Positions 8,915 through 17,626 of a stretch of DNA of 64,000 nt are shown piece by piece. The DNA comes from EB88 sp965199135 (lineage in GTDB: Bacteria > Acidobacteriota > Terriglobia > Terriglobales > Acidobacteriaceae). Positions within the stretch are counted from its first letter, which is position 1; each line of letters begins with the position of its first letter. Where the stretch lies: NCBI GenBank assembly GCA_965199135.1, contig OZ240685.1:62001-126000 (forward strand), in the 5' to 3' direction. The notes beneath the pieces are model-generated. The model saw only the letters and a program-made list of their open reading frames with translations. It made no database searches and was not told the origin of the DNA. Made by a program: the position numbers and the translations under genes.

Positions 8915-9553
8915 TCACGCTCGCTCGTAGTGGAAGACAAGCTCCTGCCGGCTCGCGACCGGCACACCATTCTTGAGCGCCGGGGAAAACGTCCAGTTCC
9001 GCAATGTCGCGAGAACTGCCTGGTCCACCGCGCTGCCCAGGCCATGTACCAGGGTGGACTGCGCAATGCGGCCCTGCTCGTCGATCACCACGTCGACCAC
9101 GACATTCCCGTTTGTCCCCTGCGGAAGCGTGGAGAGATCGGGCTGCGGGTCAGGGCCCTGCTGCATCAATGCCAGGGTCACATCGCCCTCGCCAAGAGCA
9201 TTGGTCCCTGGATGACTGGCTGTCGCTGACACCTGGGGGTGAACCGCTGGCGAGGCAGCCATCTCCGTGGAAGGCAGCGCTTTTGCTTTTCGCGCTACCG
9301 CTGCCTTGTGCGTCTGCGGCGCATGCGTGGCAGCGCTGCTGCCAGCGGGCTCATAGGTCAGCGCCAGCATCGTGCCATGCGCGGTGCCAGGCTTCCGGAC
9401 CTGCGGCGCCGGGGAAGCGAGGTGAAGCACCAGCAGCAGCAAGAGCGACGCATGGGCCAGCACCGACACCCAGACGCCTCGACCTCGATGCCGCTCCAGG
9501 CCCATGCGACGAGTGTACCGCTGCCTTGTTCTCCTGGAGGCCTTGCGCGCCAT
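8915..9553 (-). CDS. TonB-family energy transducer-like protein
   Basis: 212 residues. A basic N-terminus (MARKASRRTRQRYTRR) is followed by one membrane segment near residues 27-45, a Pro/Ala/His-rich periplasmic linker, and a C-terminal TonB-type domain of about 70 residues (VVVDVVIDEQGRIAQSTL ... LATLRNWTFSPALKNG). Such proteins link inner-membrane proton-motive force to outer-membrane receptors, or are orphan TonB_C proteins of unclear role. The ATG at 9553 is chosen because it follows GAGGAGG and starts a typical basic leader. No ExbB/ExbD genes are nearby, so the partner is unknown. Confidence 0.75.
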   Translation of the reverse strand: MARKASRRTRQRYTRRMGLERHRGRGVWVSVLAHASLLLLLVLHLASPAPQVRKPGTAHGTMLALTYEPAGSSAATHAPQTHKAAVARKAKALPSTEMAASPAVHPQVSATASHPGTNALGEGDVTLALMQQGPDPQPDLSTLPQGTNGNVVVDVVIDEQGRIAQSTLVHGLGSAVDQAVLATLRNWTFSPALKNGVPVASRQELVFHYERA

Positions 9554-9633
9554 CGAAAGGGCACCTCCTCGCTGCTCTAAACTGGTTCGGCAGGAGAGCG
9601 TGTCCCGGTCTTCTGCCTCAAGGAGCACTCTCC

Positions 9634-10626
9634 GTGCGTACCCTGCTCTCCTCGCTTGCCGCCCTGCTGGTCCTCACGCTCCCGGCCCTCGCCCAGCGGG
9701 GTCCCGACCCACGCACCTCTCCCAAGGCGACTGTGATCCGCAACACCACCATCTACCTGAACGCGAGCACCGACACCGATAAGCTGGGCGCGATCACCCC
9801 GGGCCGCGAGATGGCGATCCTCGAGCACTCGGGACACTGGTACCGGGTTTACGCCAATACCGACATCGAGACGGTCCGCGCCGAGGACCAGGCGGTCTTC
9901 TCAGACAAGGCGCCGGCGCAGCCGATCTCCGGATGGGTGGAGGACCAGTCTGTGGTCGCGGGCGACACGCCGGATGGCGAAGCCATCCTTTTCGGCGAGG
10001 CGATCTCCGCCGAGCAGACCGCCAGCGGCCCACACCCGGCAGCCAGCGCCGCAGTGGATGCCCGGCGGCTCTACCGCATGTCCGCCGAACTCTTTCCGAA
10101 TGGCACCCGCGCGGCCGAGGCCCTGTGGCGCTCCGCCGATATCCGCTGGCAGTTGCAGAAGGCCGATGCCGCCGACCTCCCTTCCTCGCATGAAAAGGAG
10201 AACTACCTGCGCCAGCTGCCAGATGAAAGCGAGATGAAGCGGATCGAGAAGTACTTTCCGGGCTCCAAGTGGGCGTCCTTTGCCGCCTATGAGCTCATCG
10301 ATAACAAGCTCTGCGGCGACTGGCAGGGATCAGAAAAATGCCCTGAAAAGGAAGCGACCTACTACGCCGAGTTTGCCGACAAGTACCCGGATTCGCCCCG
10401 CGCGGCACAGGCGTTGTACGAAGCGGCGTGGCGACTTGCCTGCGCCGGGGACATGTGGGGAGCCGACAATGACGGGAAGCGCGCCGACGACGACCGCAGG
10501 CACTCCGTCGACACCGCACAGCATCTTTTGACCAAGTACGGTAGCACCGACTACGCGGCTCGCGGAGCGGGTCTGGTATACAAGGTGGAGCACGCAATCC
10601 CGATTTACGGCAGCGATCGCGAATAG
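9634..10626 (+). CDS. Exported SH3-like protein with helical C-terminal repeats
   Basis: 330 residues from a GTG start at 9634 with AAGGAG upstream. A signal peptide (residues 1-21, ending LPALAQ) precedes an SH3b-like beta domain at about 30-115 (IRNTTIYLNAS ... GREMAILEHSGHWYRVY). The rest is helical with tetratricopeptide-like spacing (YYAEFADKYPDSPRAAQALYEAAWRLA), as in periplasmic TPR proteins. The frame is open far upstream over the TonB-like gene, but that part is shadow. It stands 29 bases before uppP and may be co-transcribed with it, which would suggest an envelope role. No specific function is recognised. Confidence 0.75.
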   Translation: MRTLLSSLAALLVLTLPALAQRGPDPRTSPKATVIRNTTIYLNASTDTDKLGAITPGREMAILEHSGHWYRVYANTDIETVRAEDQAVFSDKAPAQPISGWVEDQSVVAGDTPDGEAILFGEAISAEQTASGPHPAASAAVDARRLYRMSAELFPNGTRAAEALWRSADIRWQLQKADAADLPSSHEKENYLRQLPDESEMKRIEKYFPGSKWASFAAYELIDNKLCGDWQGSEKCPEKEATYYAEFADKYPDSPRAAQALYEAAWRLACAGDMWGADNDGKRADDDRRHSVDTAQHLLTKYGSTDYAARGAGLVYKVEHAIPIYGSDRE

Positions 10627-10655
10627 CCGGCGCGCCCTCGGAAGGATCCACCGCT

Positions 10656-11531
10656 TTGAACGATTACGTAGTTTCGGTGCTGCTGGGCATTGTGGAAGGC
10701 CTCACAGAGTTCCTCCCGGTCAGCTCGACCGCACATCTTCGCCTCACCGAGGCGCTGCTCCACATGAACCTGCAGGACCCCTACTGGAAGATGTACACAA
10801 TCGTGATCCAGCTGGGCGCCATCCTTGCGCTGGTTCTGCTCTTCCTCGGCCGCATTGTTGCCTTTGTGCGCACGTTCCCGGCCGGCGAGGGGCGCGACCG
10901 CACCGTTTGGACCCATCCGCTGACCCTGGTCATGGTCGCGTTCGTCTGCACCGCCATTCCCTCGCTCCTGCTCGAAAAGGTAATCGGCAAGCACCTCGAG
11001 AGCCTCTTCGTCATGGAGATGTCGCTGCTGATCGGCGGCATCGTCATGTGGGCAGTCGATGCCTGGTCGGCGCGACAGGAAAATGGCACCAGGGACGTCG
11101 ACAGCATGGGGCTGGGACAGGCCATCTGGATCGGCCTCTGCCAGGTCTTCTCGGCAGTCTTCCCGGGCACCTCACGCTCCATGTCGACGATCGCCGCAGG
11201 CCAGGTCGCCGGCATGACCCGGACCGCGGCTCTTGAGTTTTCCTTCCTCGTCTCGATCCCGGTCATGGTCGCCGCAACCGGCTATGACCTGCTCAAGGTC
11301 TTCCACCCCAAGCACCATGTTGGCGACGAAGCCATCGCACCGCTCGTGATGACAGGCCATGGCTGGATCGTCCTGCTCATCGGCTTCGTGGTGTCATTCT
11401 TTGTCGCACTGGCGGTGGTGGAATGGTTCCTGCAGTATGTGCGCAGGCACGGCTTCACTATCTTCGCCGTGTACCGCATTCTATTGGCCATCGTGCTGCT
11501 TGCCTTCGGAAGGCATTTGTTCAACACTTAA
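10656..11531 (+). CDS. uppP: Undecaprenyl-diphosphatase UppP (BacA family)
   Basis: 291 residues, a multi-pass inner-membrane protein. It dephosphorylates undecaprenyl pyrophosphate so the lipid carrier can be reused for peptidoglycan and other envelope polymers. The two family signatures are clear: EGLTEFLPVSSTAHL near residue 14 and FPGTSRSMSTI near 168, with conserved Glu, Ser and Arg. The start is TTG at 10656 with GGAAGGA upstream, and the protein then begins NDYVVSVLLGIVEG as usual. It lies just downstream of the SH3-like exported protein. Confidence 0.95.
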   Translation: MNDYVVSVLLGIVEGLTEFLPVSSTAHLRLTEALLHMNLQDPYWKMYTIVIQLGAILALVLLFLGRIVAFVRTFPAGEGRDRTVWTHPLTLVMVAFVCTAIPSLLLEKVIGKHLESLFVMEMSLLIGGIVMWAVDAWSARQENGTRDVDSMGLGQAIWIGLCQVFSAVFPGTSRSMSTIAAGQVAGMTRTAALEFSFLVSIPVMVAATGYDLLKVFHPKHHVGDEAIAPLVMTGHGWIVLLIGFVVSFFVALAVVEWFLQYVRRHGFTIFAVYRILLAIVLLAFGRHLFNT

Positions 11532-11952
11532 CCTACCGGTAATCTCCCCGGGGCGGTGCGCCCACTATCGTCGCATTCAAGGCCCCTAGGAGGTCTGTGC
11601 GTGCACGAGAAGTTAGATCCTCCCGCGGCAGAAACGTCCGCGGTGTTATTCCTGCGTCACTCCTCTTCACCTGGAACCTGCAGTGCTACTTCGGGCAGTC
11701 TCTTTGGCAGCCTTCTGCGACTCACCGCCAGCAGCACCGTCTATGCTGTGGCTTACTCTGTCTGCTTTCTTGCGGAATCCGCCGCTCACGGCCTGGGTTC
11801 CATGCGTCGTCCGGTAACTCTTCCTGTACCCTCGCGCAATCCTCGGGCCTGAGCGCCCGAGTCGCCTTCCGGGTCTGCCATACTGAACATGCTCTGGCTA
11901 CTGGCTGTGTTGCACGCGTTCTCACGCGCACTGCCTCTCCGCGCCTGCTCGA
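11532..11952. other. Intergenic region upstream of ftsK
   Basis: About 420 bases without a credible gene. The short frames on the plus strand have no recognisable motif. It presumably holds the ftsK promoter, but I see no clear -35/-10 pair. Confidence 0.35.
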
Positions 11953-14586
11953 ATGAAGCCCCTCACATTGATCGTGACGCCGACCCGCAACCGACGACTG
12001 AACGAGCTCGTCGGTCTACTCCTGCTCCTCTCCGCGGCGCTCCTCTCGCTTGCACTGGTCTCCTACCACTCGGCTGACCCGTCACTCGACACTGCTGGCG
12101 CCCAGTCTGTCCATAACTGGACCGGGCGGCTTGGCGCTACACTCAGCGACCTCCTGCTCCAGATCGAGGGTGCAGCTGCCTTCCTGCTGCCGCTCTTGCT
12201 CCTGGTCCTGGGCATCGCCTGGATCCGCTCGCGCGCCACCACTGCTTCGCCCCACGCGCCCTGGATCAGGCTTGCAGGTCTTGTGCTCGCACTCGTTACG
12301 GCGCCTGTCGCCTGTGCCCTGCTTCCAGGGAGCCTGCACCTTTTCGGCGTGATCCCCCTGGGTGGCGTGATCGGCACCCTTTTGCTCGATACGCTGGTCG
12401 GCTGGATCAACTATCCCGGCGCCTGCGTGCTGGTGCTCTTTCTTGCCGCCATCTCGATCTACCTGCTCACCACCTTTTCCTTCGGGTCCGCCCGGCAGTG
12501 GCTGCTGGTACGCTCGGCAGTCTTCGCGAGACTGCGCGACCGCTGGAAGAACTGGCGCCTGGGCCGCGCCGACCGGAGAGCCGCAAAGGCAGAAGCGCGG
12601 GAACAGGCCAGGGCCGATGCACTGGCCCTCAAGCTTGCCCGCCAGGCTGAAGGAGAAGAAGCCCTGGAGCTCGGTGAAAGCGAGACCGAAATCCTCGCCA
12701 CCCCCATGCCGACTGCTGCGCCGCCCCTTGAAGAGGAACACCGGGAGGAGCGCACCCCGATCCGGCGCGGAGGCTTCTCCGATGTGCAGGACGCACGGCC
12801 GCCCGTTGCTACCGGCTGGGACGACGAGACCTTCACGACCGAAGTCGCTGCCGCCCTGAACGCGCCCGTCGAGCGCCTTCGCCCTGCGGAAACCCCAGCC
12901 GCCCCGGGCTTCGCCTCTGAAGCGATGGAGCCACGCGGCCCGGCCGGCAAACTGATCGAGCTTCCCCGTCGCGAACCACTCGCACCCGTGGCCGAGGCAT
13001 TGCCGGTTCCGGCCCGACCGCAGCCTGGCCCCGGCGGCATCGCCTTTGGCGAGCGAGCCGACGCCGACCAGCGCCCGGTCACCATGACGGCCCGCTCGGT
13101 ACATGGCTACGAGTCGGCGTTCAAGCTGCCGCCGACTACCCTGCTCACCCGCTCTGATGAGCACGCCACCGTGCGCGAAGAAGAGCTCCGCGCCGAGGCC
13201 CAGGTGCTGGTCGAGAAGTGCGCCGAGTTCGATGTCGGCGGCTCGGTCGTCCAGATCAACCCGGGCCCCGTTGTCACCACCTTTGAGTTCCGCCCTGAAG
13301 CCGGCGTCAAGTACTCCCGCGTGACCGGTCTCTCCGACGACCTCTGTCTCGCAATGGCCGCCGAGTCCATCCTCATCGAGCGCATGGCCGGGAAATCCAC
13401 CGTCGGCATCCAGGTCCCGAACTCGGTGCGTGAAACCATCTGGCTCCGCGACATCATCGAGGCCGATGGCTTCGCGAACTCGAAAAGCAAGATCACGATG
13501 GCCATGGGCAAGGACATCAACGGGCGCATCGTCGTCGCCGACCTCGCTACCATGCCGCACGTGCTCATCGCCGGGTCCACCGGATCCGGCAAATCCGTCG
13601 CCATCAACGCCATGATCATGTCGGTGCTCTTCAAGGCGACGCCCGAGCAGGTGCGCCTGATCCTCGTCGACCCCAAACGTGTGGAGCTTGGCATGTACGA
13701 GGGCATCCCCCACCTCTTCACGCCGATCATCACCGAGCCCAAGCTCGCCGCCAACGCGCTCAAGAACGCCGTCCGCGAGATGGAGCGCCGGCTCAAGCTG
13801 CTCGCCTCGCGCGCCGTGCGCAACATCGACCAGTACAACCGCCTCTTCGACGAACAGCCGACGCTCTGGGACGAGCAGGGTGTGGAGGAAAAACCCCTGC
13901 CCTACATCATGATCATCATCGACGAGCTCGCCGACCTGATGATCCTCGACAAGTCCAATGTCGAAGAGGCCATCACGCGCCTTGCGCAGATGGCGCGCGC
14001 CGTCGGCATCCACCTGATCCTCGCCACGCAGCGGCCATCGGTCGACGTGATCACCGGCCTCATCAAGGCCAACGTGCCCACGCGCATGAGCTTTCGGCTC
14101 GCCACCAAGATCGACTCGCGCACCATCCTCGACACCAATGGCGCCGAGTCCTTGCTCGGCCGTGGCGACATGCTCTTCCTGCCCCCAGGCACCTCGCGCA
14201 TCCAGCGCGTGCACGCCCCCTTTGTCACGGAAAAGGAGACCGCCGCCGTCGTCTCCTTCTGGAAGGCCCAGGCCGAAGTGAAGTACGCCGAAGGCTTTCT
14301 CGACGCACCGAAAGATGAGCGCGGCCGCGAGATCGATGGCGACGGCGAAAGCTCCGCCGACGAGAATGACCCACTCTTCGACGATGCCGTGCGACTGGTC
14401 TTTGAATTTGGAAAGGCCAGCACGTCGCTGCTGCAACGCCGCATGCGCATCGGCTATGGCCGCGCCGCTGCGCTGATCGACATGATGGAGCGGGACGGGC
14501 TAGTCGGACCGCCCGAAGGCTCCAAGCCTCGCGAACTGCTGAAGCCGGCGAGCTGGCTCAACGAGAGCGACGAAGCCCTGCGCTGA
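11953..14586 (+). CDS. ftsK: DNA translocase FtsK
   Basis: 877 residues. Several membrane segments occupy about residues 15-185, followed by a charged Pro/Ala/Glu-rich linker to about 400 and the RecA-like motor. The Walker A motif is AGSTGSGKSVAINAM, DPKRVELGMYEGIPHL follows, Walker B is IIIDELADLMI, and LATQRPSVDVITG comes after. A C-terminal gamma winged helix (about 800-865, LLQRRMRIGYGRAAALIDMM) reads KOPS-type sites. It pumps DNA at the division septum and helps XerCD dimer resolution. The ATG at 11953 has no good ribosome binding site; GTG/TTG alternatives are not better. The linker is long but typical. Confidence 0.95.
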   Translation: MKPLTLIVTPTRNRRLNELVGLLLLLSAALLSLALVSYHSADPSLDTAGAQSVHNWTGRLGATLSDLLLQIEGAAAFLLPLLLLVLGIAWIRSRATTASPHAPWIRLAGLVLALVTAPVACALLPGSLHLFGVIPLGGVIGTLLLDTLVGWINYPGACVLVLFLAAISIYLLTTFSFGSARQWLLVRSAVFARLRDRWKNWRLGRADRRAAKAEAREQARADALALKLARQAEGEEALELGESETEILATPMPTAAPPLEEEHREERTPIRRGGFSDVQDARPPVATGWDDETFTTEVAAALNAPVERLRPAETPAAPGFASEAMEPRGPAGKLIELPRREPLAPVAEALPVPARPQPGPGGIAFGERADADQRPVTMTARSVHGYESAFKLPPTTLLTRSDEHATVREEELRAEAQVLVEKCAEFDVGGSVVQINPGPVVTTFEFRPEAGVKYSRVTGLSDDLCLAMAAESILIERMAGKSTVGIQVPNSVRETIWLRDIIEADGFANSKSKITMAMGKDINGRIVVADLATMPHVLIAGSTGSGKSVAINAMIMSVLFKATPEQVRLILVDPKRVELGMYEGIPHLFTPIITEPKLAANALKNAVREMERRLKLLASRAVRNIDQYNRLFDEQPTLWDEQGVEEKPLPYIMIIIDELADLMILDKSNVEEAITRLAQMARAVGIHLILATQRPSVDVITGLIKANVPTRMSFRLATKIDSRTILDTNGAESLLGRGDMLFLPPGTSRIQRVHAPFVTEKETAAVVSFWKAQAEVKYAEGFLDAPKDERGREIDGDGESSADENDPLFDDAVRLVFEFGKASTSLLQRRMRIGYGRAAALIDMMERDGLVGPPEGSKPRELLKPASWLNESDEALR

Positions 14587-14608
14587 AGCAGCAGGGCCTT
14601 GTTGTTTC
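14573..14608 (+). terminator. Probable ftsK terminator
   Basis: AAGCCCTGC, at the very end of the ftsK frame, pairs with GCAGGGCCTT after the stop, with one bulged C. TTGTTGTTT follows. The stem overlaps the stop codon. Confidence 0.5.
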
Positions 14609-14633
14609 AGCATCAGGCTCACCCACTTGCCGC

Positions 14634-14668
14634 GTGTCATCCTCAGCAGAGCGAAGGACCTGCTGTTC
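14634..14668. repeat. Dispersed intergenic repeat, copy A
   Basis: The stretch beginning TGTCATCCTCAGCAGAGCGA and ending GGACCTGCTG aligns with 36560-36590 (about 20 of 28 positions in the core, by eye). The pattern TCAxCCT-AGC-GAAG-GGA-CTGC resembles a dispersed intergenic motif I associate with acidobacterial genomes. Confidence 0.4.
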
Positions 14669-14773
14669 TCGCGTCTCAGGCGCAAGAGCAAGACCGCCTG
14701 CGCGGCCCGCGCCCACTCCGTGGGGTGTCTTCTCTGAAGCTGCCTGCACCATGCACCTGGTGTGCACTGGTTC

Positions 14774-14998
14774 ATGCATGTGGTCTCGAGACATGCTGGC
14801 TGTAAGATCATCCTATTCGAAACAGGCGAGGTGGAAGCGATCCGCAAGAGACTCCACCTAGGCCGGACCGAGTTCGCCAAGCACTTCGGCTTCTCCGTCG
14901 ACGATGTCCGGCACTAGGAGTCGGGAGGGCGCGTTCCTGAAGCGCTTGCTCGGGCACCTCTGTTGGCGATCGCGCTCGACCCGGCCGTTGCTCGATGA
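14774..14998 (+). pseudogene. Decayed XRE/NadS-type antitoxin-like regulator
   Basis: Reading from the ATG at 14774 gives a helix-turn-helix of the NadS/HigA antitoxin kind: VEAIRKRLHLGRTEFAKHFG, then FSVDDVRH, then an in-frame TAG at 14915-14917, then ESGGRVPEALARAPLLAIAL to TGA at 14996. In intact relatives the stop position is Trp in a W-E-x-G-x-R-x-P motif, so TGG to TAG is the simplest lesion. The conserved tail after the stop shows the homology is real. No ribosome binding site is seen, and the upstream dozen codons look random, so the 5' end is also degraded. No intact toxin partner is visible next to it. Confidence 0.65.
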
Positions 14999-15017
14999 GC
15001 CTTCGCGAAAAACTCCG

Positions 15018-16178
15018 TTATGAGGTGAGCTCAAACACTTGGCGCATGAACTGACTCGCCAGCTTAAGCGTTTTGAGGTCATCAACATCGACAGGATCAG
15101 GATCAAAATGCATCACATCGTTTCTTATGATCCGGACCTTCTCTAACATCTTCGTCAGTACGCCAAAATCTATCTTCAACGCGAGCTTGGAACAAACAAC
15201 ATCGTGCTGGAACAAGCGGACGTATTGGCCGAAGGTTAAGTCTGCTATGTTCTGCAGCCTGAGGTTAGGAGCCGCAGCCCCAACTAAGTCTTGTATTTCT
15301 GCAATCGTCACCTTCTCTCCAAGCAACTGCCTCAAATGGAGCTCAACCTCCCTGAGCAATAAAAATGGCTCTGTCTGCGCTTGGAAGTGCAACGCTAAGT
15401 CGCTAGATGTGACTATACCGGTGATCTTCTTATCTGCCCTGCTTCTTACAAGAACGTAACCGTTTTCGACAATGGTAGGGATCGCATCGAACAGTGTCGT
15501 GTCAGAATCAACAATGCTTGCGCTCACAGTGCAATGCAACACTGCCTCACACTGGCGCTCAAACGCCTTCACTGTTGCTATCGACTTCCAGGTGATCATG
15601 CCCTTAACTTCTCGCTCGCCCTGCATAACAGGTAGCTGGGCAAAGTCATGATGAAGCATCAGTGTTACTGCATTGGCTAATTTGTCCTCTTGACCCACTA
15701 CCACCAGCGGCTTGTTTGCTGCAGGCAGGCTTCCTATCCGAAAGGTTGGATCCTCCAAGGAGATTTTGGACTGATTATCTCCTCCCCTGTCTTCTGCGAT
15801 ATCGGATACAGGAGCATCCTGTACCTGATTGACCGCTTGAGTTACGGCTGAAGGCGTCCCTTCAAGAACAAGGTCTTCACCCATCTCGGCCAGAGGCAGG
15901 TCGTCTTCAGCGTCTCCACCCGCTGATCCTTTTGGGCGCTCTTCGTCTACGTCGCTCTTAAGCCGCAGCAGCATTGGAGAGTCGATCCACGCCGTTGCGA
16001 AATCCGGATCCGTGCGCAAGTCAAGCGCATCCAGAATCCTTTGTATACCTTCGACCTTCACTGCCCCACGTCGCTCGGTTCCGAAGTGTCTAAGAAAGTC
16101 CCTCACCGTTATACGGTTAACCCGATGGCCAGCTTTTAGTCGGCCTGCAGCAAAGACAATCTTGGCCGGCGTTTGCAT
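15018..16178 (-). CDS. CBS-domain protein with C-terminal HEPN-like domain
   Basis: 386 residues. An N-terminal winged-helix-like segment (about 15-60, ITVRDFLRHFGTERRG) is followed by an acidic linker and a pair of CBS modules at about 145-265 (LVVVGQEDKLANAVTLML; GIVTSSDLALHF). The C-terminal helical domain contains RNDVMH, that is R352-x4-H357, the RNase motif of HEPN proteins (Swt1-like RNDVMHFDPDP module). CBS pairs bind adenine nucleotides, so a nucleotide-gated RNase is an inference. The ATG at 16178 follows GAGGG. Base composition is unlike its neighbours: the line 15121-15180 has 24 G/C in 60. It lies next to a broken antitoxin-like gene and was probably acquired by transfer. Confidence 0.75.
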   Translation of the reverse strand: MQTPAKIVFAAGRLKAGHRVNRITVRDFLRHFGTERRGAVKVEGIQRILDALDLRTDPDFATAWIDSPMLLRLKSDVDEERPKGSAGGDAEDDLPLAEMGEDLVLEGTPSAVTQAVNQVQDAPVSDIAEDRGGDNQSKISLEDPTFRIGSLPAANKPLVVVGQEDKLANAVTLMLHHDFAQLPVMQGEREVKGMITWKSIATVKAFERQCEAVLHCTVSASIVDSDTTLFDAIPTIVENGYVLVRSRADKKITGIVTSSDLALHFQAQTEPFLLLREVELHLRQLLGEKVTIAEIQDLVGAAAPNLRLQNIADLTFGQYVRLFQHDVVCSKLALKIDFGVLTKMLEKVRIIRNDVMHFDPDPVDVDDLKTLKLASQFMRQVFELTS

Positions 16179-16483
16179 CAATCACCCTCGAGTGTTTCGA
16201 GCATTAGAAATGAAAGTGGTAAGTGCGTCTAGTGAAGGCCCGAGAACCCGTCGGAGAGGTCCTTGCCCTGCGCACCACACACAATCAACAACGACAGCGC
16301 ATTTCTGGAGATGTTTCGGGCAGATAAATCACAAGTGCACTGGTCTACAATCTCCCTTCCATACGGAAGCTTGAGCTGTTCTCCAGCAAACAGAAATGGG
16401 ACTCAGCTGGTCTGACAACAGCTCCATCCGAACTGCATCCTAACCTGTACGTGCCAAGGCACAAACACGACAGGAGCTCCCCC
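16179..16483. other. Intergenic region between CBS-HEPN gene and Mn-catalase
   Basis: About 300 bases of AT-richer sequence between divergent genes, so it should hold both promoters. No coding sequence is supported and I cannot place promoter boxes with confidence. Confidence 0.35.
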
Positions 16484-17365
16484 ATGTTCTACACCGACAA
16501 GAAGCTGCAGTACCCCGTGCGCGTTGAAAAGCCAAACGCCCTCTACGCGAAGTTCCTCCAGCAGGCGATTGGCGGCATCGAAGGCGAGATCCGCGTCTGC
16601 ATGCAGTACTTCTTCCAGGCCTGGGGTTCGCGTGGGCCGGTCAAGTACCGTGACATGCTGATGAACACCGCTACCGAAGAGATCTCGCACATCGAAATGC
16701 TCGCGACCGCAGTAGCTCTCAACCTTGAGAACGCCCCTGTATCGCTCCAGGAAGAAGCAGCGCAGGACTCTGTTGTCAACGCAGTCCTGGGCGGCATGAA
16801 CCCGCGCCACATCCTTTCCTCGGGTCTTGCAGCGATGCCGGTCAACTCGAATGGTGTTCCTTTTGACATGTCGCACATTTATGCCAGCGGCAACATCGCG
16901 GCAGATATGTACTGCAACGTGGCCGCAGAAAGCACCGGCCGCGCACTCGCCGTGCGTCTCTACAATGCAACCGATGATGCGGGCATGAAAGATATGTTGT
17001 CGTTCATGATCGCGCGCGACACCATGCACCAGCAGCAGTGGCTCGCCGTGCTTGAAGAGCTCGGACCATCGCATCTCCCGGTGCCGAACAGCTTCCCGCA
17101 GGCGCAGGAGAACAGCGAGTACGCCTATAACTTCTTCATCACTGCAACAGAGGGTGTTGGTTCGCAGGCGAATCAACCCTGGACCACCGGCACCGCGCCC
17201 GATGGCCATGGGCAGTTTTCGACCTTCATCGCGAAGCCGCTTGGCGAGGAACCGAACCTCGGCTTCGGTCGGCCCGATACCTTCGGACAGAAGGAACAGG
17301 CTGCCGGAACCGCAAAGGGTGTTATCGAGAAGGGCAAGGACCTGGTCACGCGCCTGACCACCTAA
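16484..17365 (+). CDS. Manganese catalase (non-haem)
   Basis: 293 residues. It dismutates hydrogen peroxide at a di-manganese centre. The ligand set known from the family is visible: Glu35 (GGIEGEIR), Glu66 and His69 (TEEISHIEM), Glu149 (VAAESTGR) and His182 (RDTMHQQQW). The N-terminus MFYTDKKLQYPVRV is typical. The ATG at 16484 follows AGGAG; the frame is open eleven codons upstream without a site. A strong terminator follows, so it is monocistronic. It is cytoplasmic, with no signal peptide. The C-terminal tail (GTAKGVIEKGKDLV) is charged and variable, as in relatives. Confidence 0.95.
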   Translation: MFYTDKKLQYPVRVEKPNALYAKFLQQAIGGIEGEIRVCMQYFFQAWGSRGPVKYRDMLMNTATEEISHIEMLATAVALNLENAPVSLQEEAAQDSVVNAVLGGMNPRHILSSGLAAMPVNSNGVPFDMSHIYASGNIAADMYCNVAAESTGRALAVRLYNATDDAGMKDMLSFMIARDTMHQQQWLAVLEELGPSHLPVPNSFPQAQENSEYAYNFFITATEGVGSQANQPWTTGTAPDGHGQFSTFIAKPLGEEPNLGFGRPDTFGQKEQAAGTAKGVIEKGKDLVTRLTT

Positions 17366-17385
17366 TTCGCTCTCCGCTCGATCCG

Positions 17386-17420
17386 AGCCCCATGTCTTTC
17401 CCGGGACATGGGGCTTTTTT
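17386..17420 (+). terminator. Intrinsic terminator of Mn-catalase
   Basis: The perfect 11-bp stem AGCCCCATGTC / GACATGGGGCT is followed directly by six Ts. Confidence 0.9.
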
Positions 17421-17626
17421 CTGGCCTGGAATCTCAGCCCGCAAAGCCGCTCCTCCCCAGCCAGCCCTGAGCGAGCACGTGGGGGAACGCCAGATCACTG
17501 ACTGTTACAGATACGAGTCGTGTGCGTGCTCGGCTGCCGGCGTGCCTGCCACTAAAAGACTGTTCACGCGAGCACGCAGACCTGTGGCAGAATCCCTACA
17601 CCATCCCAACCACGCTGCGAGGGCCG

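Noticed and set aside
8850..8930. 26-codon ORF with a strong GGAGGAG site
   Set aside because: Arg-rich, overlaps the end of the convergent TonB-like gene, no conserved feature; probably a chance site.
12082..14436. A 784-codon open frame antisense to ftsK
   Set aside because: Composition is His/Gly/Asp-rich as expected for the antisense of a high-GC gene; ftsK motifs are unmistakable on the other strand.
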